From Vibrio aquaticus (GTDB lineage Bacteria; Pseudomonadota; Gammaproteobacteria; Enterobacterales; Vibrionaceae): a stretch of 64,000 bases of DNA. The stretch is from assembly GCF_003970385.1 (NCBI RefSeq), contig NZ_RXZH01000007.1, positions 62,150-126,149 on the forward strand, written 5' to 3'. How positions within the stretch are numbered: position 1 is the first letter of the stretch; every line of letters begins with the position of its first letter. The notes under the pieces were generated by a model, which was given only the letters and a program-made list of their open reading frames with translations, searched no databases and was not told the origin of the DNA. The translations under genes were made by a program, and so were the position numbers. This document shows, one piece after another, positions 18,677-27,597 of this stretch.

Positions 18677-19461
18677 TTCTTTTTGACAAGTTCATTCGGG
18701 TTAATGTGCGTCCATTTACCCCGTGGTTTATCGATATATTGAAAGTACTCGTTGGTAAATGTTCCTTGGATGCAGACAAACTTTCTGTCTCGCGAATTGA
18801 CATCGCCGCGGTTGATCAATAGATCATGTAAGACTGTTGGTCCAGTTGAATGGTAGACACCCATTGATGGTTCATAATTATTGACATTGTAGACCGCTTG
18901 CTCAATTGCTTTTTCCAAATCAGGGTTGTTTGGAGCAGAGGCAATGAAGTAATTAGTAAAGCGAGTATTCTTACTTATCTTTATATAAAGAGAGTCATGG
19001 TCATTACCTAAGAGTTTGTCTAAAGACCATACAACAGTCGCATCGATATCCATGTAGATGCCACCTCTTTGATTTAGTACAACTAAGCGCCATAGATCAG
19101 CCTGAGCTGCTCCATTCGTTAGGCGAGAGTATGCGTCATACACATCATCAGGAGCATTGGCTTTTAGATATTCTCCACGTGCTTCGGTGCTTACATAGTT
19201 GTAGTCACAATGTAAAGTTAGCAAGCGATTAAAAAGGTAATTTAAGTAAACAGGTAAAGACGCTTGATCGGTGAAGTTTGTTTGCCAAATCTGACGAGGA
19301 ATCCTTCTACTGCCCGAAAGCCTAACCTTTGCAGGGGAGTGAGCCGGAATCGTAAAACGCTTCTTTGGGAAGATAAAATGAAATGGGTAAGACAGCGTCT
19401 TAAATATATTGCCAGTTAAGCGAATCAGCCGATTAGCGACTAAAATAGGTAGATTATTCAT
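18673..19461 (-). CDS. Glycosyltransferase family 32 (DXD sugar transferase)
   Basis: 262 residues of the DXD-containing capsular/LPS sugar transferase group. Diagnostic stretches are IPRQIWQTNF, NGAAQADLWRLVVLNQRGG and the metal-binding DXD in YMDIDATVVW. It probably adds an outer core sugar at the cytoplasmic face. It overlaps waaA by four bases. Donor sugar unknown. Confidence 0.82.
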   Translation of the reverse strand: MNNLPILVANRLIRLTGNIFKTLSYPFHFIFPKKRFTIPAHSPAKVRLSGSRRIPRQIWQTNFTDQASLPVYLNYLFNRLLTLHCDYNYVSTEARGEYLKANAPDDVYDAYSRLTNGAAQADLWRLVVLNQRGGIYMDIDATVVWSLDKLLGNDHDSLYIKISKNTRFTNYFIASAPNNPDLEKAIEQAVYNVNNYEPSMGVYHSTGPTVLHDLLINRGDVNSRDRKFVCIQGTFTNEYFQYIDKPRGKWTHINPNELVKKK

Positions 19462-19500
19462 GCTTTAAATGCTCTTTCAGTGAACCGGTACGAATGATTA

Positions 19501-20514
19501 TTAGCTTAGTGCTGTCTTAATTGCTTGTGTAATCTGCTCTGTTGAAGGGATCTCTCCATTAGCTTTCATCACAATATCATGGCGTTCGTACAGTGGGGTG
19601 TATCTAAATGGTACGGTTGCATAAAAAATACCAACTGTTGGTGTATGAGTAGAAATAGCAATGTTTCTTACACCAGTGTCAGGAGCAACCATTAGTGTCG
19701 CTTTGGCCGTAAATTCAACCAACTGATCCAATTGCAAACAAGGTTGAATTTTAAAGTTCGGGTACTTTAATAGTTCTTGGCAGAAATCACCCTTCTCAAA
19801 ATCGTTCTTACCTTCTAAATAGATGTGTGTATGGTTTGGATTGTCTTGAATGGCCTTTTCCAATACTTGAAACATCTGCTCTTTGGTCAAGATTTTGCGT
19901 AGTTGTGATGCTCCGTTGAAGTAAAGAACATATGGATTCGTGCTGTCTTTGATCTCTCGATGATCTGGATAGGCAAAATCTAGAGGGTGACTTGGGTTAT
20001 GGCCGAGAAGCTTGAGCATATCGAGCATACACTCTACTTCTGGTTGAAAATCAGAGCGAAAAACAGCCATATTGAAGAGAGTGCCGCACAGGTAAGGCTT
20101 GTATGGGAAACCCATTTTGATTTTTGCTTTACTTAGCGCCACCATCCAGTGTGAACGGTTCGTACTCGCTAGGTCAAAGACAATGTCTTGTTCGCCAAGT
20201 TGCTTAATATTGTTAAGTTTATCTTTGAAGGATGTTTCTTCTTTTTTGTCTTTGCCTGGCATAATGAGAGTGCGATCTGCGAGGTCGCTAGGAATCCCAT
20301 ACGTGTAGTTTGAGACACCAACCAGAGTTATTTCTGCATTTGGAAAGAATTTTCTAGCTTCAACTAAAAATGGGCGAACTACCACTTGGTCTCCAAGGGC
20401 CGCATGTCTAATAACTGCAATTTTCTTGATAGTGTCGGGATTAAAGTCGTTTTCGATATATTGGCGTGCTTTTTTAGAAGCGTAAGCACCACGCTCAAAC
20501 CATAAGTGTTTCAT
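19501..20514 (-). CDS. Glycosyltransferase family 9 (heptosyltransferase-like)
   Basis: 337 residues. IAVIRHAALGDQVVVRPFL near residue 32 and the donor-site APDTGVRNIAISTHTPTVG mark the family 9 fold. About 30 residues (basic, W-containing) precede the first Rossmann strand, longer than in WaaC or WaaF, which suggests a divergent branch. It lies five bases after waaF and probably adds another core sugar. Confidence 0.82.
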   Translation of the reverse strand: MKHLWFERGAYASKKARQYIENDFNPDTIKKIAVIRHAALGDQVVVRPFLVEARKFFPNAEITLVGVSNYTYGIPSDLADRTLIMPGKDKKEETSFKDKLNNIKQLGEQDIVFDLASTNRSHWMVALSKAKIKMGFPYKPYLCGTLFNMAVFRSDFQPEVECMLDMLKLLGHNPSHPLDFAYPDHREIKDSTNPYVLYFNGASQLRKILTKEQMFQVLEKAIQDNPNHTHIYLEGKNDFEKGDFCQELLKYPNFKIQPCLQLDQLVEFTAKATLMVAPDTGVRNIAISTHTPTVGIFYATVPFRYTPLYERHDIVMKANGEIPSTEQITQAIKTALS

Positions 20515-20519
20515 GAATT

Positions 20520-21548
20520 TTACTCTAGAAAATTGTCAATAGCAGAGATAACTTGAGAAGGCATGAGTTTGTTTAAACAGTCTTGATGACCAAGAGGGCA
20601 CTCTCGCTTAAAACAAGGTCGACATTCGATATCAGTATGCACCATCGCTAGTTGGTTCGTTAGAGGTGGAGTGTATTTCGGTGAACTAGAGCCATATATT
20701 GCAACGATGTTACACCCGACTGCGGCAGACACGTGCATTAAACCTGAGTCATTGGATACAACAGTATGGCAAACAGCTAAAAGATCGACAGCTTCAATTA
20801 GGGAAGTTTCTCCCGCTAAGTTGAAGCACTGTTGTTGCTCGTCAGCTGTTAATGATGAGCGAATTTTACTTGTCACGGCATTATCTTTAGCTGAACCAAA
20901 CAACCAAACTTGTTGTCCTTTTCCAATTAGATACTTGGCTAGTTGTGCATAGTGCTCATCAGGCCAACGTTTAGCAGGTCCAAATTCAGCGCCAGGGCAA
21001 AGGCCTATGACAGGTCTATCTGAATCAAGCTTTAAGCGCTCACGAGCGAGTCGCTGTGAATTGTTATCGACAATGAGTTTAGGTGATGGACAGCTCTCAA
21101 GTGTGACGTCAGCCTGCATAGAACCACGACTAGATGCTAAAGCGACATATCGCTCCACCATATATTGAAACACACGTTTGTCGGGTCGAAGGTCAGTTAG
21201 CAATCCATATCTAAACTCACCTTTCCAACCCACCCTAACAGGGATACCCGCAAACCAAGGGATTAACGCAGATTTTGCTGAGTTGGGTAGTACGAATGCG
21301 TGAGTATAGCTACTATTTGCTAGCTCTTTACCTATAGCTCTGCGGCCAAAAAGATTAAACGCTCCATGTCCGATCGGCATTTCAATAGTTTTGTTTATTT
21401 CGGCCATCCTCTCTAATATCGGCTTACACCAAGCTGGGGCGAGAACATCGATCTCACAGTTAGGATATTTAGCCTTGAGAGTAGTATATAAGCTCTGCGA
21501 CATGACCATGTCGCCTACCCACGAAGGGCCGATAATGAGGATTTTCAT
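20520..21548 (-). CDS. waaF: ADP-heptose-LPS heptosyltransferase II
   Basis: 342 residues from ATG 21548. WaaF adds the second L-glycero-D-manno-heptose to the inner core. Strong landmarks are MKILIIGPSWVGDMVM, GLCPGAEFGPAKRWP, SNDSGLMHVSAAVG and the cysteine-rich CRPCFKRECPLGHQDC of true WaaF proteins. The frame continues back to a TTG at 21578 that adds ten unconserved residues. It heads a minus-strand run to wavE, divergent from the GT25 gene. Confidence 0.94.
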   Translation of the reverse strand: MKILIIGPSWVGDMVMSQSLYTTLKAKYPNCEIDVLAPAWCKPILERMAEINKTIEMPIGHGAFNLFGRRAIGKELANSSYTHAFVLPNSAKSALIPWFAGIPVRVGWKGEFRYGLLTDLRPDKRVFQYMVERYVALASSRGSMQADVTLESCPSPKLIVDNNSQRLARERLKLDSDRPVIGLCPGAEFGPAKRWPDEHYAQLAKYLIGKGQQVWLFGSAKDNAVTSKIRSSLTADEQQQCFNLAGETSLIEAVDLLAVCHTVVSNDSGLMHVSAAVGCNIVAIYGSSSPKYTPPLTNQLAMVHTDIECRPCFKRECPLGHQDCLNKLMPSQVISAIDNFLE

Positions 21549-21725
21549 ATCAAAAACTAAAAAATAAAGATGACACAAAGTTTAACATATACGTAGACCA
21601 AATAGTAATGCTAGTGGCCTAGGTCAGGCCCCCTTGCTACTTGTTAGAGTTTATTAAAATCGTTCAATTTGTATTGAGGATATGGTCTAATAGCGACCGA
21701 ATTTTTCAAGGTTGGTAGTTAGTCA

Positions 21726-22451
21726 GTGAAAGTATTTGTCATCAGTTTGAAGCGTAGCCCTGAGCGTAGGGAATATATAAAAAAGCAACTTGACGATCTT
21801 GGCGTCGAGTTTGAGTTCTTTGACGCGGTTGACGGCAGAGCTGAACCACCACACCCGTTGTTTGAAAACTATCACTATAAGAAACGTCTATGGTTGACGA
21901 GTGGTCGCATGCCATCGAAAGGTGAGTTGGGCTGCTATGGAAGTCACTATCTACTCTGGCAACGCTGCGTGGAGCTCGATGAACCAATTTTGATTATTGA
22001 AGATGACTCGGAAGTCCAACCAAGATTTAAAGATCTTCTGCCTCTGATCAGTGAAAAAGTGTTGGAGTATGGTTTTCTACGATTGGAGCCAGAAACTCAT
22101 AAATGTACACTTTATGAAAAAGAAAAAGCAGAAAATTACTCGATCTCTTTTATGAGTAATAATTTCGGCGGAACTCGCTCTTATGCTATTGAACCAATGG
22201 CCGCAAAAAAATTGCTCGTACAATCTGAACGTTGGTGTATGCCTGTTGACAACTATATAGGTTCTATTTATCTACACGATATGCCCTCGTATATTTTGAG
22301 CCCATTTATTGTTGAAAATCCAGAAGAATTTGGTACGACAATACAACTTGGTGAAGAGAGTAAAGCTGAATGGTACCGGAAGCCCTTGAGGGAGCTTTAT
22401 TCTATTTATAGAAAAGTTAAAATGAATCAGTTCAATAGAAAATACTTATGA
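21726..22451 (+). CDS. Glycosyltransferase family 25 (LPS galactosyl/glucosyltransferase-like)
   Basis: 241 residues starting with GTG. The family 25 pattern is clear: MKVFVISLKRSPERR, FFDAVDGR, GELGCYGSHYLLW, then the DD motif in LIIEDDSEV. Such enzymes, for example LgtB and Lex1 types, extend the LPS outer core. Its stop overlaps the start of waaL by four bases, so the two are coupled. Confidence 0.85.
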   Translation: MKVFVISLKRSPERREYIKKQLDDLGVEFEFFDAVDGRAEPPHPLFENYHYKKRLWLTSGRMPSKGELGCYGSHYLLWQRCVELDEPILIIEDDSEVQPRFKDLLPLISEKVLEYGFLRLEPETHKCTLYEKEKAENYSISFMSNNFGGTRSYAIEPMAAKKLLVQSERWCMPVDNYIGSIYLHDMPSYILSPFIVENPEEFGTTIQLGEESKAEWYRKPLRELYSIYRKVKMNQFNRKYL

Positions 22452-23671
22452 ATAAAAGATGCATAATGTCAGTAGAAGCTTTTATTTGTTTGCTTCCTAT
22501 TGTTTGGTCTTTATGTGTTATTTACAATATTCCTAACACCAAGCACCTTCAAACAGATATAACATTATTAACGTCGGTTTTTTGTTTGATTAAGTATCGA
22601 GGGTGGAGATTTTTCCGTGATGGATTAAGAGATAATTTTTTCCTCTTTATATTTCTTTCGATGACTTTTTTATCTTCTTTGTTCTATGCTTATCATTTTC
22701 TCAACGGAGGGCATTCAGATTTGCCTAGAGCGCTTCTGTTATGCGCGTTTTATATTCTATTTGTCCCTAAGCATGTGTTTTCTATAAATAACCTAATCAT
22801 TGTTGTACTTCTATCTTCTTTATCTGTTTTCTTTGGGTTTTTCTACGAGATTGTATATTTAGATAATGTTAGATTAGGTTCTAATGCAATTAATCCTATA
22901 CCTTACTCATTCTATGTTGGATTTGTGTTGTTTCTTTGCTTAATGCTTGCAAGAGTAAGTTTGGATGAGGGTAGGAGTAAAGTAGCTATACTTCTTGTTT
23001 TTTGTTCGTTTCCCTTGTTTTTTGCAATTCTATATACAGGTACAAGAGCGACGTTATTAGCTATAGCGTGCGCTCTGATTTTTTACTTTTTACGTTCTGC
23101 AATGATAGGTAGTAAAGTAAATGCCCTTTGGGCGATGTTGTTTTTTTTATTAATGTCGCTTTTTTTATCTCAGGTACCAATTGCCAAAAACAGAACAATA
23201 GAAACTGTCGAGCAACTGACCAATTACTCTGATGGTGGGGCCGCTAAACTGAGAGTTAATATGTGGTTAACAGGTATACAACTAGCTGGTGATAAACCAT
23301 GGCTCGGATATTCTAGAGATGAGCTTCAGTTAGAGTTAACCAATGGGATCGAAAGTGGTTTGTTCCCTGCTGAGGTTGAACCATTTTTAGTACACTCTAA
23401 TCCTCACTTTCACAACCAGTTTGTACAATTTCAAATAGATAGTGGTTTGTTAGGATTATTATCTATGTTGGTTTTTGTTTTTTCACCTTTGTTGATCTGT
23501 TTATTTTTGAAGGAAAAAAGAATCACCGAATTAATATTGTCTTTCCAAATTTTTTCCATTGTATGCTTATGGTTTGACTCCTTGTATTTACATAATCACA
23601 GTGTATACTTGATGTGCTTTTTTGTTTTTATTGTTGCATTACTATCAGAAAAAAAACTTAGAGTGAGATAA
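22448..23671 (+). CDS. waaL: O-antigen ligase (WaaL)
   Basis: 407 residues, strongly hydrophobic with roughly ten or more membrane helices. The Wzy_C-type region is present: GTRATLLAIACALIFYFLRS, then a large periplasmic loop with LGYSRDEL and the conserved His in HSNPHFHNQFVQFQID. Location in the core region next to core transferases argues for ligase rather than polymerase; a separate Wzy lies in the O-antigen operon. It is coupled to the upstream GT25 gene. Confidence 0.85.
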   Translation: MNKRCIMSVEAFICLLPIVWSLCVIYNIPNTKHLQTDITLLTSVFCLIKYRGWRFFRDGLRDNFFLFIFLSMTFLSSLFYAYHFLNGGHSDLPRALLLCAFYILFVPKHVFSINNLIIVVLLSSLSVFFGFFYEIVYLDNVRLGSNAINPIPYSFYVGFVLFLCLMLARVSLDEGRSKVAILLVFCSFPLFFAILYTGTRATLLAIACALIFYFLRSAMIGSKVNALWAMLFFLLMSLFLSQVPIAKNRTIETVEQLTNYSDGGAAKLRVNMWLTGIQLAGDKPWLGYSRDELQLELTNGIESGLFPAEVEPFLVHSNPHFHNQFVQFQIDSGLLGLLSMLVFVFSPLLICLFLKEKRITELILSFQIFSIVCLWFDSLYLHNHSVYLMCFFVFIVALLSEKKLRVR

Positions 23672-23673
23672 TT

Positions 23674-24639
23674 ATGAAAGTTGCAGTTCAACTTTTCGGT
23701 CATTTACGTAGTTATTTATCTACACAACCATACTTGTCTTCACACCTATTAGATAGTTATGATTGTGATATTTTCATTCACACCTGGGATGAACTAGAGC
23801 ATAAAGATCCTACATGGTATAAATCTGAACATCTTGTCGAAGATAACAGTGTTATCTTTGATGCCGTGAAGGATCTATATAAGCCTAAAGGAATCTCAAT
23901 AGAAAAAAACTCGATGATTAAAGAGGAAGGTTTCTTTAATAAAGATATTACACTGAGAGGCCTAAAAGCTATGCTGTACTCGCAATATAGAGTCAGCCAG
24001 CTGCGAGAAGAGTATCAGAAATCTAAGAGCATACAGTATGATCTAGTTATCACACTGAGGCCAGATGTACTACTATTAGCAGAACTGGATTTATCTAGGT
24101 ACGTGCAAGAAATGTCTTATAGTAATAAGGCATCAATACACTTCTCCAACGGAATGCATGCACACACAGAGGGTTCAAAAAAAATAATAACCCCCCTAGC
24201 GATAGATCTGTTTTTTATAGCTAAACCTGATACCACTAGCCTTATATGTTCTAGTTTCTTGGGCTTTGAAAAATATTACATCGATTTTTCTTCTACTTAC
24301 CCGAACGGTATAAATGCATCAGAAGCTTCATATCTTGAAGCGATGCAATCCAATGGCATAATGCCAAAGTTCTATGCATTCCCTTATGTAGTGAAGCGTT
24401 TGACTGGCAACAATCACTTAGTCGCTGGTTTGGAAGTTATGGAGGAGTTTGATAGAAAGTTAGACTTACCAGACTTCATTGATTGCAATAAGAATGATCA
24501 ATCTAAGTTAATAGCTATAATGTTGAACAGGTTGTCAAATGAAAAACTGGACAAAGTAAAAAAGCAACTTGCCCGAAGTAAACGGAATATGGACAAGTTG
24601 ATGGCTCTTTGTGATTCAATTAAATTAAAACGAAGTTAA
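23674..24639 (+). CDS. Putative glycosyltransferase-like protein of unknown family
   Basis: 321 residues, no signal peptide or membrane helix. It opens KVAVQLFGHLRSYLS and has CDIFIHTWDELEH and LVITLRPDVLLL, a pattern seen in uncharacterised proteins of surface-polysaccharide loci that look like GT-A-type transferases. No classical DXD is visible. It starts two bases after waaL, so it belongs to the GT25-waaL transcript. Its stop overlaps the convergent GT4-acyltransferase stop. Function is a guess from context. Confidence 0.6.
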   Translation: MKVAVQLFGHLRSYLSTQPYLSSHLLDSYDCDIFIHTWDELEHKDPTWYKSEHLVEDNSVIFDAVKDLYKPKGISIEKNSMIKEEGFFNKDITLRGLKAMLYSQYRVSQLREEYQKSKSIQYDLVITLRPDVLLLAELDLSRYVQEMSYSNKASIHFSNGMHAHTEGSKKIITPLAIDLFFIAKPDTTSLICSSFLGFEKYYIDFSSTYPNGINASEASYLEAMQSNGIMPKFYAFPYVVKRLTGNNHLVAGLEVMEEFDRKLDLPDFIDCNKNDQSKLIAIMLNRLSNEKLDKVKKQLARSKRNMDKLMALCDSIKLKRS

Positions 24640-26327
24640 TACGTTAACTCATCTTGCCAAATGATATCCTCTTGGATGCATTTGGCTGGGTTACCTGCGG
24701 CAATACAATTAGCTACGAGGTCTTTGGTTAGCGTCGAGTTGATTCCAACTATCGCGCCACTCCCAATCGAACAACCTTTTAAGACCGTAACATTATCAGC
24801 AAGCCAAACATTATTACTGATACTAATATTTTGGGCTGAGTTGATACGCACACCATCTTTCAATATATCATGCCCATCACTGGTCATTATTTTCACATTG
24901 CGTGAAAGCATACAGTCTTCACCGATAACTAACTGAGTATTCTCTTCTCGTGAAGATATGTAACAACTATGGCCAATGACCGTGCCTTTCCCAATCTTAA
25001 CAATGCAGTTGTTTCCATCAATTTCGATCTGGCTTTCACGAATATTGACGTCCTCTTCAATAATGAGCTGATTGTTACTGCCTTTAATCGAGATATTGCA
25101 CTTTCGTACTTTTGAGTTTGAGGCTATATCGACTAGATGGCCTTCGCCCTTTATACGAACTTTATTTCTCAGTTTTATGGCTAAAGGTAACCCTGAAGAC
25201 TTCATAACACTCATATCCTTTTGATAATATTGTTCTAACTTAGATATATGACAGGCCATTGAAAACTCAGTTTGTGCTCGCTCGAAAGCTAGCTTTGCAT
25301 TTTTTTCAACTAGCTCTGGAGACTGCAAATATTTTTCTATTTGGGATGAAATGTCTTGAGGAACAAGTGGGTTAGATAGGAGGCCTACTGGTTCTAAAAT
25401 TTCCGGGAATGCGCCAGTGTTAGCTCCAACAATCGCTTTTTTTGCGGCCATTGCTTCGATTGCGGTTAAACCGAATGCTTCGTTGTGGTTAGGTAAACAT
25501 ACAATATCCATTGCAGCGAGCATACGATCTGTATCTTTTCTAAACCCAGCAAGGTGGACGTGCTGAGTTAAACCTAAATCTGTAACTCTGTTTTTTAGCT
25601 TATCCACGAATGTATTGTCTGATCCCTCAGAAACATCTAACCCTCCGACAACCAATAAATGAAGATTAGAGTAATTACCTTGAAGTAAATTGAATGCCTC
25701 TAAGAGCTCCAATTGCCCTTTACCAAAGCAGACTCTACCTAGATTACCAATGACAGTACTGTTTTCAGGTATTCCTAACTCTAACTTAATAGAAGATATT
25801 TCATTTGGATCATCGATAGTCTGAGCCGGAATATCAGTGCCTAGCCAAAGCCTCGTAATTCTATTCCCATTGATAGGAAGAGCCTTGAGGTTACGCTTAT
25901 AGGTCTCATTACTGATTGAGAAAACCTGATTTACATGTGAATACGCCCACTTATGATAGAGGTCTTTTTTAGGGCGGGTTACACCCATATGTTCAGTAAA
26001 AAATGTTTTTCGTTCAGTGAGTACGCTCAGAAGTGCAGAAATAAGAATATCACCAGATTTGTGGCAATGAATAACCTCTACATTTCTTTGTTTTAACCAT
26101 TTGTTCAGTTTAAACAGTTGAGAAGCTATTAGCTGTCCCTTCCCTGATATTTCAAAGGTCTCGATGCCAGCCTCACACATACCTTCGGCAACTTGTGTGC
26201 CAGCGGTGCATAAGCCATATACTTTATAGCCTCGCTCTAGAAACTCTTTACCAATTCTAATTGGGTACATTTCTAATCCCCCCCAGCCCTGGGAAAGACA
26301 AATATGAAGAATTGCTGGTTTTTTCAC
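24636..26327 (-). CDS. Glycosyltransferase family 4 fused to a left-handed beta-helix acetyltransferase
   Basis: 563 residues in two parts. Residues about 1-385 are a GT4 (GT-B) enzyme: QGWGGLEMYPIRI, GNLGRVCFGKGQ, and EAFGLTAIEAMAAKK near the donor site. Residues about 395-560 show hexapeptide-repeat periodicity and a His in TSDGHDIL, as in serine/sugar O-acetyltransferases, ending AAGNPAKCI. One polypeptide could therefore add a core sugar and acetylate it. It is separated from hldD by a terminator. Confidence 0.82.
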   Translation of the reverse strand: MKKPAILHICLSQGWGGLEMYPIRIGKEFLERGYKVYGLCTAGTQVAEGMCEAGIETFEISGKGQLIASQLFKLNKWLKQRNVEVIHCHKSGDILISALLSVLTERKTFFTEHMGVTRPKKDLYHKWAYSHVNQVFSISNETYKRNLKALPINGNRITRLWLGTDIPAQTIDDPNEISSIKLELGIPENSTVIGNLGRVCFGKGQLELLEAFNLLQGNYSNLHLLVVGGLDVSEGSDNTFVDKLKNRVTDLGLTQHVHLAGFRKDTDRMLAAMDIVCLPNHNEAFGLTAIEAMAAKKAIVGANTGAFPEILEPVGLLSNPLVPQDISSQIEKYLQSPELVEKNAKLAFERAQTEFSMACHISKLEQYYQKDMSVMKSSGLPLAIKLRNKVRIKGEGHLVDIASNSKVRKCNISIKGSNNQLIIEEDVNIRESQIEIDGNNCIVKIGKGTVIGHSCYISSREENTQLVIGEDCMLSRNVKIMTSDGHDILKDGVRINSAQNISISNNVWLADNVTVLKGCSIGSGAIVGINSTLTKDLVANCIAAGNPAKCIQEDIIWQDELTY

Positions 26328-26352
26328 AACTTACCTTATTCGTAGAAGGAGA

Positions 26353-26382
26353 CATAAAAAAGGCGGCGATCAGCCACCTTTC
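26353..26382 (-). terminator. Rho-independent terminator downstream of hldD
   Basis: Read on the minus strand, a 9-bp stem (AAAGGTGGC with GCCGCCTTT, one G-U wobble, 5-base loop) runs into TTTTTTAT. It separates hldD from the following GT4-acetyltransferase gene. Confidence 0.8.
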
Positions 26383-26408
26383 AATGATGGTATTTGGGAG
26401 CGTAGGCG

Positions 26409-27350
26409 CTACTTGTTTATTAGCTGCATGTACTCAGTTACACCTTCAGCGACTGTTTTGAATTTGTGATCACAACCAGCTGCACGGAGTTTTGTTAGGT
26501 CTGCTTGAGTAAACTCTTGGTATGCGCCTTTGAGGTGTTCAGGGAATGGAATAGTTTCTACTTCACCCTTGCCATGGAATGCAATTACCGCTTTAGCCAC
26601 TTCTTCAAATGACTCTGCATTGCCTGTGCCTAGGTTAAAGATGCCTGATTGGCCGCTTTCCAAAAACGATAAATTTACTGCTGCAACATCGCCAACGTAA
26701 ACAAAATCACGCTTGAAAGTTTCACTACCCGCAAATAACTTTGGATTTTCGCCTGCGTTCATCTGGTTGTTCAGGTGGAACGCAACAGATGCCATCGATC
26801 CTTTGTGTTGCTCTCGTGGACCATAAACATTGAAGTAACGGAAGCCAGTAATTTGTGATAGTTGCTCACCATGATCTTCAGCATCTTGCCAAATACGACG
26901 AACGTAGTTGTCAAACTGCTGCTTTGAGTAACCGTATACGTTTAACGCGCCTTCGTACTCTTTTTCCTCAATGAAAGTATCAGTTTCACCATAAGTCGCA
27001 GCTGAAGAAGCATAAAGGAATGGGATTTCACGTTCTAGGCAGAAATGAAGCAGCTCTTTCGAGTATTCATAGTTGTTGAGCATCATGTACTTACCGTCCC
27101 ACTCTGTCGTAGCAGAGCAAGCACCTTCATGGAAGATCGCTTCAATCGGGCCAAAGTCATCACCAGCCATGATTTGGGTTAGAAAATCATCACGGTCCAT
27201 GTAGTCATTGATATGAAGATCAACCAAATTTTGGAATTTCTTACCATTCTTTAGGTTGTCGATTACCAAAATATCGTTAATGCCTTTTTCATTTAATGCT
27301 TTAACTATGTTGCTGCCAATCATGCCAGCACCGCCAGTTACGATGATCAT
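26409..27350 (-). CDS. hldD: ADP-L-glycero-D-manno-heptose 6-epimerase
   Basis: 313 residues. HldD (RfaD, GmhD) makes the heptose donor used by the family 9 transferases in this window. The NADP-binding [16 protein letters not shown] and catalytic Tyr-x3-Lys ([13 protein letters not shown]) are intact, as are [11 protein letters not shown] and [11 protein letters not shown]. In Vibrio this gene marks the boundary between the LPS core and O-antigen/capsule genes, which is the arrangement here. Confidence 0.96.
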   Translation of the reverse strand: MIIVTGGAGMIGSNIVKALNEKGINDILVIDNLKNGKKFQNLVDLHINDYMDRDDFLTQIMAGDDFGPIEAIFHEGACSATTEWDGKYMMLNNYEYSKELLHFCLEREIPFLYASSAATYGETDTFIEEKEYEGALNVYGYSKQQFDNYVRRIWQDAEDHGEQLSQITGFRYFNVYGPREQHKGSMASVAFHLNNQMNAGENPKLFAGSETFKRDFVYVGDVAAVNLSFLESGQSGIFNLGTGNAESFEEVAKAVIAFHGKGEVETIPFPEHLKGAYQEFTQADLTKLRAAGCDHKFKTVAEGVTEYMQLINK

Positions 27351-27383
27351 AAGTGAGTCCTAGAAAACAGTTGATTTTAGGGT

Positions 27384-27392
27384 AGTATATCA
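27384..27392 (-). promoter_or_regulatory. Extended -10 promoter of hldD
   Basis: On the minus strand TGATATACT matches the extended -10 (TGn plus TATACT), placed so that transcription would start about 25-30 bases before the hldD ATG. No convincing -35 is present, as is common for extended -10 promoters. Confidence 0.45.
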
Positions 27393-27401
27393 CGCAAAGG
27401 A

Positions 27402-27494
27402 AATGAGTAGCATGCGCTATTCTCCATAAAGTAACGTTTGTTCTTCTCCTAATTAAAGGTTCGAGTCGACCCCAAAATTCTATTGCGGTATCAT
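27402..27494 (+). promoter_or_regulatory. Possible ops/JUMPstart-like elements in the O-antigen operon leader
   Basis: The 247-base gap between hldD and wecB must contain the operon promoter and leader. Two stretches resemble the RfaH-recruiting ops sequence GGCGGTAGCGTG: GAGTAGCATGC (about 27405-27415) and TGCGGTATCAT (about 27483-27493), matching roughly 7 and 8 of 12 positions. Neither is a full match. No other coding sequence is seen in this gap. Confidence 0.25.
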
Positions 27495-27597
27495 TGGCTT
27501 CAATTCTAGGAAGTAGTTGCCTCTAAATTTATGGTATCTGGCTTTTTCTCACTGCCGATTAATATAATTGGTTGATTTGTCAGTTTGGATTTAAAGA

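Noticed and set aside
21549..21725. Possible promoter (TTCAAT, 17 bases, TCTAAT) for the GT25-waaL transcript
   Set aside because: The -35 matches only three of six positions, so it is not listed as a feature, though some promoter must lie in this divergent gap.
24191..24196. C6 run in the unclassified gene after waaL
   Set aside because: Six residues is within chance expectation for a gene of this size.
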